DNA from: Lachnoclostridium sp. An76
Lineage (GTDB): Bacteria; Bacillota; Clostridia; Lachnospirales; Lachnospiraceae
Assembly: GCF_002161355.1 (NCBI RefSeq)
Contig: NZ_NFHL01000006.1
Coordinates: 124,001 to 188,000 of the forward strand
Length of the DNA: 64,000 bases
Direction of reading: 5' to 3'
Positions 1-9,500 of this stretch are shown piece by piece. Both the position numbers and the translations under genes were made by a program. The notes under the pieces are model-generated. The model was not told the DNA's origin. It did no database searches and worked only from the letters and a program-made list of their open reading frames with translations. Numbering within the stretch: the stretch's first letter is position 1; every line of letters begins with the position of its first letter.

Positions 1-1350
1 AGCATCACAGATGTTAATACTGCCTCTTGTACAGGCCATCTCCATAGCGCTGGCCGCTGCTTGAAAGCCGTACTGGCTGGTCAGCTCATTCATGATCCGG
101 AGGCAGTCCTTCAGTTTCTCTTTCGGCTGGGCATCCATGTAAGCCCTTAAAGCATCCGGTGTTTCGCGGCGCAGCCCGCTGTTTCCCCATGCTCCGGAGT
201 TTTTCATCAGGACAGCCAGCGTGGTACTGTAATCGCTGATATCCGTGCGGTTATCTCCGTAAGCGCGCCGGTGAGTCGTGACGACCTGTCCGCCTTCTGT
301 AAGAATGTCAACGGTATGGGCACGAATTCCCACCAGCACCTGTTTGTTTGCGTTTTCCGGCCTGGTAGAATAGAAATGCTTTCCATCCATACAGACTTTG
401 CCGAAACCATCCGCTTTCAGCCATTCATATCGGCAGACATCGAACCGTTTTGGCGGCAGCATCAGGAGGGCTTTCCTGTCTTCTTCAAACAATTCCCGGA
501 TAGGGATCTGTTTCTTATAATGGAGTTCGGAAGCTTTCTTTTCATGGCGGGCAAGCAGCTTCCGGTTGTACTTCTCTATCTCATTGAAATGCGGGACCGG
601 AACAAACAGGTTCGCACGGTTATAATCAACCTTGCGCTCCACATTCCCTTTTTCCCAGCCGGAATAGGGGTTGCAGAAGCGCACCCGGAAGTGATAATGG
701 GCTCGGAAACGGGAGAAAAGTTCTGATTCATGGATCGCATCGCCAATCCGCCGCCCGACACCGGTTGCATTGTCAAAGATCAGTAACGGCGGTACGCCGC
801 CGATAAATTCAAAGATATCCTGCAGGCCCTGGCAGACACACTCCGCAGTTTCTCCGCCGAATACCTGGCTGTATCCATCATTGCTGTAAGGGAACGACAC
901 GGTCAGATATTTCTTGCGGCAGAGCTTCCCGGCCTCATAAAAGTCAGCTTCCCCAAAATCAACTTGTGCAGGTCCGGGATCCCAGATCAGTTCCAGGTTT
1001 GCTTTCTCCGTTTGGATGGAACGGCATTTCTTCATGTAGCGTTGGACAATGCTGTAACTCCCGGTATAGCCATGTTCCTCCACGAGACGCTCATAGACTC
1101 TCTGAGCGGTATGGTGCTGCTTTCGCCAATGTTTCTTGTCTTCGTCCAGCCACTCCTGGATGATGGGCTTGAAGGGATCCAGTTTGGATGGCTTCTCCTG
1201 GATAACGGGTGGCTGCGGTGAGAAATCATCCTGCGCAAGATACTTGCGTATCGTTTTGGGATCAGCACCTGTTTTTTTAGAGATTTCACTGATCCGGTAT
1301 CCACAATTGCTCAAGTCTTTGATATGATTGATTTGGGACATAGTGAGCAT
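1..1350 (-). CDS. IS21-family transposase IstA, C-terminus cut by window edge
   Basis: This is the large DDE transposase of an IS21-type insertion sequence. The reverse strand is open for 450 codons from the ATG at 1350, which follows a strong AAAGGAGGAAAGGAAG ribosome binding site, to base 1. An N-terminal helix-turn-helix (about residues 12-40, SEISKKTGADPKTIRKYL) is followed by an rve-type catalytic core. The candidate triad is D131 (AQVDFGEADF), D193 (LLIFDNATG) and E238 (GWEKGNVERK). A C-terminal beta-rich Mu-transposase-like region follows. IstA proteins are usually about 400-520 aa, so only the end is missing. The partner ATPase IstB would lie to the left, outside the window. No stop or frameshift is visible, so the element may be active. 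Confidence 0.9.
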   Translation of the reverse strand, partial: MLTMSQINHIKDLSNCGYRISEISKKTGADPKTIRKYLAQDDFSPQPPVIQEKPSKLDPFKPIIQEWLDEDKKHWRKQHHTAQRVYERLVEEHGYTGSYSIVQRYMKKCRSIQTEKANLELIWDPGPAQVDFGEADFYEAGKLCRKKYLTVSFPYSNDGYSQVFGGETAECVCQGLQDIFEFIGGVPPLLIFDNATGVGRRIGDAIHESELFSRFRAHYHFRVRFCNPYSGWEKGNVERKVDYNRANLFVPVPHFNEIEKYNRKLLARHEKKASELHYKKQIPIRELFEEDRKALLMLPPKRFDVCRYEWLKADGFGKVCMDGKHFYSTRPENANKQVLVGIRAHTVDILTEGGQVVTTHRRAYGDNRTDISDYSTTLAVLMKNSGAWGNSGLRRETPDALRAYMDAQPKEKLKDCLRIMNELTSQYGFQAAASAMEMACTRGSINICDA

Positions 1351-1500
1351 CTTCCTTTCCTCCTTTATCTTTGGTGGTGCTTAGATAAAGGATAAATATA
1401 ATGTAAAGGGGAATCAATATGTCCCGCTTTATTTAGGGAATTTCCCTTGCTTTTTTCAGGGAATTCTGACGCTTTTTTTCGGTAAATTTAGTGTATCATA
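1351..1500. mobile_element. Terminal region of the IS21-family element
   Basis: The 150 bases between the istA start and the interrupted gene contain repeated short palindromic motifs (AGGGAAATTCCCT near 1435-1448 and CAGGGAATTC near 1457-1466). These resemble the multiple transposase-binding repeats found at IS21-type ends. The outer boundary is inferred to be about 1490-1500, because similarity of the downstream reading frame to DtxR-type regulators begins just after it and an in-frame TAG lies at 1489-1491. The exact tip and any target duplication cannot be fixed, because the other end is outside the window. Confidence 0.55.
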
Positions 1501-2169
1501 AACACTCATCTGAGAAGCCTGGCAAAACGTCTGGTGAACCACGGGTATATCCAGATGTCGGAGGACGTGATCACGCTGACGGACATCGGGAAGATCAGGG
1601 GAAAAGAGTGCATGGACCGGCACCAGCTCCTGACCCAGTTTTTCCAGATGGTCAGCGGCATGACAGAAGAGGAAGCCGAGAAGGACGCCTGTCGGGCAGA
1701 GCATACCATCAGCAGGGCGGCGATGGAGGGGATCACGAATTTTCTGATCCAGGGCGATGTGTATGACAGGAGTTATTCCAATATGGACCTGTCCCTTTTC
1801 TTTGATCCGGGTGTTTACTTCATGGCGATGGATATCTATGAGATCGAGCGGCGCAGCCCCCGGATCCTTGCGAAGGAGTGGGATCTTTTTGAACCTTACG
1901 CCTGTCTGGAAGTAAAGGACGGCAGGTCGGTTTTCCGATTGAAAGAAAAAGAGGCAGGGAACAGGCGCAGCCTCTGGTACAGAAGCGATAACAGGTGGAA
2001 ACAGGCCGCCAGTGAGGATGGAGAATTTCTGTTGGAAAGCACGCTCTTTGCATATACAGCCAACGGCCGTTTCCCGGTCACGGAAGGGACTGTCACGGCT
2101 GCTGTCACAGAGGAGGGCAGGGAACCGCTGACCCTGGACTGCAGGGAAATCAATATCCATGTGATCTGA
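1492..2169 (+). pseudogene. DtxR-type metal-dependent regulator, 5' end removed by IS21 insertion
   Basis: The frame resembles an iron/manganese-dependent DtxR/MntR repressor. The remaining protein starts inside the recognition helix/wing (SLAKRLVNHGYIQMSEDVIT), then shows the conserved linker and dimerisation/metal-binding segment (DRHQLLTQFFQMV, EKDACRAEHTIS, with the Cys/Glu/His ligand pattern). A C-terminal domain of about 110 residues that I do not recognise follows. The first helices of the winged HTH are missing and the upstream sequence is the IS21 end, so the gene is broken. A GTG at 1534 could restart translation, but without a complete DNA-binding domain. It sits 14 bases before a paralogue and upstream of the NEAT/heme genes, which suggests a former role in their metal control. 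Confidence 0.75.
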
Positions 2170-2183
2170 GAAAGGAAAATGAA

Positions 2184-3035
2184 ATGCCGACAGGAGATAA
2201 TTTAAAACGGGATGGGAGACCCTCTATGATGCAGATCCGCTGCCTGCAGGAACTGAAGAGGCTGCAGCCGGTGGGCAGAGGGTTCCAGGTGGTGATCGCC
2301 GAGAAATGTCATATCTCTGCCCCGGGGATCAATAAAAGCCTGAAAAAGGCCATAGAGCAAGGCCTGATCACAAAGTACTATACATTCACAGAATACGGAG
2401 AACAGTGGCTCGGCGTCTATGGACGTCTGGTGGAACGCCTGGAGCGGTATCTGGAAGAGATTCAGATACCGGAATCGGAAAAGGAAAAACACATCCGGAT
2501 GATGGTGGAGGATATGGATCCGTTCCTGCTGGAATCCATACTTTCCGCAAACGAAAGACAGGTAAAGCCCGGGGACAGGAAATATAAAAGCCTCATGGAA
2601 GAAGTGGACTGCAATATCGGTGAAAACAGAGGAATCCGGGTGCGGATCGCAGTATACCGCATGGACAGGAGAAAAAATGGGAAAGACGCCTTTTCCATGG
2701 GAAACCGGGCATTTGAGCCGGAGGCGCAGCTGATGAAAAGAGATGGAAGGGATTGCCTGATCCTGCGAATCCGGGAGATGGAGGCGAGATCCAGGATCGA
2801 CGGGAGAGAAATGACCGGGCGGATCAGCAGCCTGAAATATGAGCAGGGCGAAGAATTAAAGAGGGTAAAGGATCTGACGGAGGAATCCGAAGAGATCGTG
2901 ATCCCGCTGGAGGCATTCAAAATGCATGTCAGCCCCGGCGGGGAAATAAAAGGCGTGCTGCCGGTCACGGTGACATGCAGCGTGGGGAACGGGCATATGC
3001 CGGAAAGCACCGCTTTGTTGATGTTCTGGATGTAA
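2184..3035 (+). CDS. DtxR-like transcriptional regulator paralogue lacking the usual metal ligands
   Basis: A 283-aa protein. An N-terminal winged HTH (about residues 13-75, QVVIAEKCHISAPGINKSLKKAIEQGLI, then a wing) and a helical segment match the DtxR layout of the gene just upstream. At the position of DACRAEH in that gene this protein has VEDMDPFLLES, so the Cys/Glu/His ligands of the primary metal site are absent. The C-terminal half shares a domain with the upstream gene (FEPEAQLMKRDGRDCLILRI versus LFEPYACLEVKDGRSVFRLK). The start follows AAAGGAAAA at 2170-2178. It could be a metal-blind partner or an independent regulator of the heme locus. The family assignment is moderately secure; the function is inferred. 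Confidence 0.6.
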   Translation: MPTGDNLKRDGRPSMMQIRCLQELKRLQPVGRGFQVVIAEKCHISAPGINKSLKKAIEQGLITKYYTFTEYGEQWLGVYGRLVERLERYLEEIQIPESEKEKHIRMMVEDMDPFLLESILSANERQVKPGDRKYKSLMEEVDCNIGENRGIRVRIAVYRMDRRKNGKDAFSMGNRAFEPEAQLMKRDGRDCLILRIREMEARSRIDGREMTGRISSLKYEQGEELKRVKDLTEESEEIVIPLEAFKMHVSPGGEIKGVLPVTVTCSVGNGHMPESTALLMFWM

Positions 3036-3169
3036 GCTGCTCCTGAATGGAAAGAAACGAAATTGATTTAAAATGATAAATAAATTTCAATAAAAAGGAA
3101 AATAGACATATAAATAACTAAAATATCTGAAAATTAACCAAGAAGCAATAAAAAACCTGAAAAAAGTTG

Positions 3170-3200
3170 TTGACAGTGTTGGAATAAAGTGGTATATAAT
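3170..3200 (+). promoter_or_regulatory. Sigma-A type promoter of the NEAT gene leader
   Basis: TTGACA at 3170-3175 and an overlapping TATATAAT at 3193-3200 give a spacer of 17 (TATATA) or 19 (TATAAT) bases. It lies in an AT-rich region just upstream of a DtxR-box-like palindrome. Confidence 0.75.
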
Positions 3201-3207
3201 GATTACA

Positions 3208-3229
3208 TAGGTTAGGAACTACTAACCTA
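3208..3229. promoter_or_regulatory. Palindromic operator resembling a DtxR/IdeR iron box
   Basis: TAGGTTAG (3208-3215) and CTAACCTA (3222-3229) form a perfect 8-bp inverted repeat separated by GAACTA. The half-sites match the classic DtxR/IdeR consensus TTAGGTTAG-N-CTAACCTAA, but the spacer is longer than canonical. The site lies 8 bases after the -10, where a bound repressor would block the start of transcription. Two DtxR-like genes lie immediately upstream. Confidence 0.65.
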
Positions 3230-3277
3230 AATAAGAAGAGTCTAACTACATATAAACGGAATTTTTCTTCGTTTTGT

Positions 3278-3340
3278 GGTGTTTCGGGAGAAAGATAACG
3301 GTGTATGTGGTTTCTCTTTGAAACACCATTTTTTATTTTT
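3278..3340 (+). terminator. Intrinsic terminator/attenuator in the NEAT leader
   Basis: GGTGTTTC (3278-3285) pairs with GAAACACC (3320-3327), with a nested GAGAAA/TTTCTC helix. A T-rich run (3329-3340) follows. It lies between the promoter and the NEAT gene, so it either ends a short leader RNA or acts as an attenuator. The leader before it (3230-3277) contains another small hairpin (AAACGGAA/TTCTTCGTTT-like). Confidence 0.7.
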
Positions 3341-3371
3341 AAATGCCTATATGGCAGGAAAGGGGCATTTT

Positions 3372-3440
3372 ATGAAAAAGCTTTTTAAGAAGTATAATCA
3401 ATTTGGATTTTACAGTTGCAGTTTGGATTATGCCGGTTAG
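3372..3440 (+). CDS. Candidate 22-residue peptide in the NEAT leader
   Basis: A short ORF begins with ATG at 3372 after AGGAAAGGGGCATTTT. It encodes a basic N-terminus (MKKLFKKYNQ) and an aromatic/Cys-containing tail (FGFYSCSLDYAG) and stops at TAG 3438-3440. It sits between the leader terminator and a second hairpin ahead of the giant NEAT gene. It could be a regulatory leader peptide or a secreted or modified small peptide. No radical-SAM or processing gene is visible nearby. I do not recognise a family. The support is the ribosome binding site and the position only. Confidence 0.4.
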   Translation: MKKLFKKYNQFGFYSCSLDYAG

Positions 3441-3486
3441 TTCGTCTGGCGATCTTGTTATTTTTGAATAACCTTGATCAGCGATC

Positions 3487-3517
3487 AAGAAAGCCATCGC
3501 TCTGCGGTGGCTTTCTT
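3487..3517 (+). terminator. Strong hairpin between the leader ORF and the NEAT gene
   Basis: AAGAAAGCCATCGC (3487-3500) pairs with GCGGTGGCTTTCTT (3504-3517) over 14 bp with one wobble and a TCT loop. A second small hairpin (TTGATC/GATCAA) precedes it at about 3472-3486. There is no T run after the stem, so it may be a processing or attenuation structure rather than a full terminator. It ends 30 bases before the NEAT gene start. Confidence 0.5.
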
Positions 3518-3546
3518 AGGCTAATACAGAAAAAAGGGGACTTATT

Positions 3547-6500
3547 ATGAAACATATTTATAAAAAAACTCAAAGTTTTTTTGCTATACTCCTTGTTATT
3601 TGCTTGTGCACAAATAGTTTTATAAATGTATTTGCGGAAGAAAGTAAAGCTGCGACCTATGAGATTACAGTAAATGAAGTAAAGAATGGACTTTTGAGCG
3701 CAGATAAGATGACTGCGGGAGAAGAAGAAACCATAACCCTTAGTGCAGAACTGGAAGAAGGGTATGCCCTTTATGCATGGACGGTAACTGATGAAGAAGG
3801 AAAAGAGATAGAGGTAACCGAAAATACATTCAAAATGCCAGCATCAGATGTGACGGTCAGTGCAAGGATTTACACAGCTGAAATTGTAGAATTGATGAAT
3901 CTTCTGGATGAGATTGATGCCATGGATCCTACACTTTATACAGAAGAAAGTTGGAACAATCTGTCGTCGGCAAGAGAATCTATAAAGGATCCGACACAGT
4001 TAGGAAAATATGCTTCTATGATGACAGAAAGGCTACAGTCGCTTATAGATGAACTGATACTTGTGGATAAAACTGCGACCTATGAGATTACAGTAAATGA
4101 AGTAGAGAATGGACTTTTGAGCGCAGATAAGATGACTGCGGGAGAAGAAGAAACCATAACCCTTAGTGCAGAACTGGAAGAAGGGTATGCCCTTTATGCA
4201 TGGACGGTAACTGATGAAGAAGGAAAAGAGATAGAGGTAACCGAAAATACATTCAAAATGCCAGCATCAGATGTGACGGTCAGTGCAAGGATTTACACAG
4301 CTGAAATTGTAGAATTGATGAATCTTCTGGATGAGATTGATGCCATGGATCCTACACTTTATACAGAAGAAAGTTGGAACAATCTGTCGTCGGCAAGAGA
4401 ATCTATAAAGGATCCGACACAGTTAGGAAAATATGCTTCTATGATGACAGAAAGGCTGCAGTCACTTATAGATGAACTTGTACTTGTGGAAAAAGACACG
4501 GGTGATTCGGAGTTTAAATTAGAAGATGGCTATTATATATTACCAGTTTCATCCTACGATAATGTAGAGAAAACAATTACGGGAGATCTTGGTTCTGCAG
4601 CACATGTTGCCCCTGGCTTTAATAACAGAGCAATGTTAAAAGTAAGCGGTGGCAAGTACGAGATAACTTTAAGAATCCTATTTGGAAATAAAGTAAATGG
4701 AATAGGCGCATTAAAGGAAGAAAACTTTAATGGATCTATAATGCACGATGCGAATCACACATGGGCAAAATATACTGGAAACAAGTGTTGGTTTGATATT
4801 GGAATTGGAGAAAAAGAAGGGGCTAATGAGGAAAATAACACATATTGGAAAGATTTTGATTCTACATGGAATGAAAACTACAATACGTATGATGTAACTT
4901 TTGCTGTGGATGACATATCTAAAGATTTTCTGATGTATTTGAACTACGACATTACATCTACAATTTCCTCTTCTATTCTGGAGGTCGTGGATTTTAATGA
5001 ATATGCTGCGAAAAAAGTAGATATGGAAGAGTATAAAAGCATAGAGAATATAGCATATTCGTTATATGGAAGAATAAATGCGATAGGATGCGACGATTAT
5101 ATTTCAGAAACATTGGAATGGTGTGTGCAGTCTGACAGTGCTTATGCAAAAATATGTTTTGAAGAGGCTGCTTCTGAAAAATATTCAATTGTTGCAGGAT
5201 CTAAATCCGCAGATGCAGTTGCGATAGAAAATAATTGCTTTAATATAGAATTTAACTTGAATAATTTCAATGATATCATCTTGGGGAGAACGTTCTATAT
5301 CAAAGAAACTAATAATGAGGATGGTACAAGTGCAAGTCTATACTTAACACTGTATCCAGAAATTGAAGAAGCGGAGAACATCGAACTAACAGAGCAAATT
5401 ACTGGAAGCAAAATTATAACTAATACAGATATTTTATCTGAAAAGGCGACCCTGACGGCAAGTGAAATTCTTGATGATACAGAATCAGTAAACGACCCGT
5501 ATACGGTCATTTATAATAATTTAGGATCGTCTTATAAAAATATCTATATGTATAAATGGAGCATATTATATCCAAATGGCACAGAAAGTATGAATATGTC
5601 TGAACCGGTACAAATGAAATTTAAAATACCCGAATCATGGAATGCAGACGCTGTACAACTTTTTGGATATTATGAAAACTATGGATTTGATCCCACAGTA
5701 GAAGGTGATTTAGAGGAAGACGAAGAAGGTAATAAGTACTTTACTATTACAACATCAACATTAGGTTGGTATGCATTGTATGAAACAAAAGATATGTCTG
5801 CTTCTGGGGCTGAACTGGAAGATGGCACATATTCTGTTCCTGTCAGCGTTTATCATTTGACAACAGAAGGACAGCTTTCTATGGCAGATCGCTGCCTTGG
5901 CGATAATGCGACGATAGTGGTGATGGACAGCGAAAAATATCTCTATATGGACTACACTGCCGTTACACAGATGGAACTGACATCCTATATGACTAAGATG
6001 TGGATATACGGAGATGATATGCAAATGGAGGGAAACAAGCCTAAAGGAACATTAAATCCGGTTATATTCACTTCGTATTACAAAAACGAAGACGGTACAT
6101 ATCTGACTGATGATTTTAACCAAGGAACATTAAATTATTATCCAAAAGAAGGATATGTCCGCTTGGTCAGTGATGAAGCTCAGTGGCCGGCGAGATTTAA
6201 AGTCCCGATCATGGATGCCATTGGGGGAGGAAACTTTGAGCAAGATGCATGGCTGACTCTGGATTGGTCAAATGCAGAAAAAATTTCAACTGCAACACCG
6301 GACGCCCCAATCAAAGATGCTCTCGGAGAAATGATCTCCATAGCGGAAACGGCTGTTAAAGAAGAATATACTCCGGCAACATGGAGTGTATTGGAAGAAG
6401 CGTATAAGACAGCTAAGGATGTTTACGAAAAGAATTCCTCCACAAAGGAAATGGAGACGGCTTACGCTTCTCTTCGTGATGCAGTGGACGCTCTGGAAAA

Positions 6501-9500
6501 ACCAGAGGCAATGGAACTGGAACCAGGGGTTTACACGGTAGAGGACTCTTTTGACCAGGGCGATGGAGTTACACAGACCCGGCTTCTTGTGTCGGAAAAT
6601 GAGACGAAGGTTTATCTTACCCTGAACGGAGTAAAGGAGTTCTATTACTATGATACGGAAAATGCGCAGTATACAGAGCCGGAACTGGAGACCGGCGAAG
6701 ACAATGAAGGAAATCAGGTAATAGAGCGTGCGGTTATTACGTATGCGTCAACGCCGTCACTGATATCGGTCAGATATCTGGCGGGGGATGATGAGACAGT
6801 TACAGGTTCACTGACTCTGAATGACTGCACGAAGCAGGAAGTGACGAAAGAAGCTCTTGCGGCAGCCCTTGAACAGGCAAACAAAATAGTAGAAGCAGCA
6901 ACGGAAACTCCGGAAGATTACGATGGAGAAAAAATAGACGCATTAGTCCAGGCGGTTGCTGCAGCCACAAAAGTAAACAGTGACCCGGTTGCGATCCAGA
7001 CAGAAGTAGACGAACAGGTTTCTGCACTGGAAAAAGCGGCTGCAGAGGCGGGCGGCAATACAGATGAAGAGCGTACGGCATTAGAAGCAGCGATCACGGC
7101 GGCAAATGGAGAAGTGGCAAAAGAAGATGTCTATACTGCATCGAGCATCACTGAACTGAAAGATCTGATCGCTTCGGCGCAGGAACTCCTGAATGGAACG
7201 CCGACTGCTTCCCAGATCGAGGCTATGACGCTCCGGATCCAGACATTCCTGGAAGAGGGGCTGATCCTCAAAGCGGATTTCACAGAACTTCAGCAACTCT
7301 ATGATACAGCGGTGAAAACAGCGGAGAACGCAGATGAAAGTTATTCCGGTTATGCAAACCTGACTGAGATCACCAAACAGGCAGAAACGCTACTGAATAA
7401 CAGTGATGCGTCACAGAGTGAAGTGGATTCTATGGCAGAAGCCCTTACTCTTGCGATCAGCGCACTGGACGATTCTGTGGAGAAAGAGGATCTCAGAGGA
7501 CTGGCAGAACAGGCGGAGAAACTGATCTCAGACGGAAATTATAGCGGATGCACCCAGGCGACACAGGAGCTGCTGAATGCCAGCCTCGAGGCGGCCAGGG
7601 CGGTTCTGTCTGATCCGGCGGCGACACAGTCTGAAGTAAATAAGCACTACGATATGCTTCTGGCTGCAGATGCGGCTATGGTCAAAGAGCAGACCGGGCT
7701 TGCAGATGGAATTTATGAGGCGGATGCAACGGTGCTCCATGCGGCTGATACAGACGGGACCCAGCTCAGTATGGCAAATTCTGCAGTGGATAAACCGGTG
7801 CAGGTGATCGTGGAAAACGGAATTCCGAAAGCAATCCGGTTAAGTTTCCACGCTCTGACCACTACAGGACTTACAGGATATCTCGGAAATCTGTGGTACT
7901 TCCCCGGATACCGTGATGCGGCCGTGCCAAACGGACAGACGCCGGTGCAGGCGGAAGTGGAAACCTGGTATACAGATGAAGAAATCGGTGAGGATCCTTA
8001 TGCGGACTACATGGATGGAGAACAGTATCCAAAATCTATGCTGATCCCCATTGAGTCAGATGGAAACGGCGTTTATTATACGGAATACTGGATCCAGGTA
8101 TTCGTGCCGGTCATGGAGTACATCAATACCGGAAGTGGAACCCAGTATGCAAGGCTGAAGCTGGAGATCGATGACTGGAGTGATATGAAGCAGATCAGCG
8201 GAACTGTAAACACAGATAAAGAGGAACTTCAGAAACAGCTTCAGGTATTAAAAGATTTCCTTGAGGCGATTTCCAAAGAAGATGCAGATCCGTCAAGAGA
8301 GGACTTCCGAACAGAAGACCTGGCAGTGCTTGAAGCTGCGATCACAGCCGGAACTTCGGCAGATGAAAATATGAATATCGGTCAGGAGCTTGTGGACAGC
8401 ACAGTGAAAGCACTTGCCGCAGCAGAAACACTGTTTGCTTCAGAAAGCATTGAATCAGATAAGACTGCGCTGAATGAGGCGATTGCGAAAGCTGAGGAAG
8501 CGCTGGGCTTAGAAAATGTTGTCTACACAGAGGCGTCCAGACAGAACCTGGAATGGATCTTAAATGCGGCGAAGGTTGTTGCCGGAAATGCGTCGGCGGA
8601 ACAGGCACAGATCACATGGTGGACCACAAGGCTTGAGCAGGCGGTCGAGAACCTGGCGCTGATCAGCGCGGACAAGACAGAGCTGGCAGCTGCTCTGGAA
8701 ACAGCGGAAGAAAGGCTGAAAGAGACCGACCTTTACACAGGGGCATCTCTTGACGTCCTCAGAAGCCTGTATGAGAGAGCTCAGGAACTCTATGACAATG
8801 CCGGAAGCACCCAGGAAGACGTAGATAAATACGCAGCCATGCTGAACTACTACGTGGAAAGCATGATTCCGGTCCAGGAAGGCGAGACATTCCGGGATGG
8901 CCTGTATTCCATGCTGCTGACAGCGTCGAACATGGCAGGAAGGGAAAACTCCTTTACAGATTCCACATTAAATGCACTGAAAGCAGCGATCAAAGCAGCG
9001 GATGCTGTATATCAGGATGAGGACGCAACTCAGGCTGAGATCAACGAACAAGCGTCAAAGCTCTATTATGCGATCCTTGCCCTTGAAGCAAAACCTGTAG
9101 AAACACCTGCAGAAACACCCGGAACAGGAACCGGTGACGGCGGAAGCGGCAATGACAACAATGACGACGGCAACAACGGCGGAAATACGGATCTCGACAT
9201 CAAGAACCTTGCCGACGGCGTGTATTCCATTTACGGAGAGATGGTGAAGACAGACAAGACTTCCGAATCCATGTCCAATGCGGCAGTCAACCATACGATC
9301 AAGCTGACAGTGAAAGACGGGAAATACTATATCACCATGAACTTCAACGGCCTTCAGTACTCCGGACAGTACGGCTACTTAAAAGACCTGCAGTATTTCC
9401 TGACTGGTTACACCACGAACCAGTACGGCGTACCACAGGGAGATCTGGCGGACGTGACCATCGATTCCTACCAGACGGATTCAGATGGAAACCGCATCAG

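Noticed and set aside
271..726. Forward-strand frame within the IS21 region
   Set aside because: It is the mirror of the istA coding strand, with no ribosome binding site and no recognisable protein.
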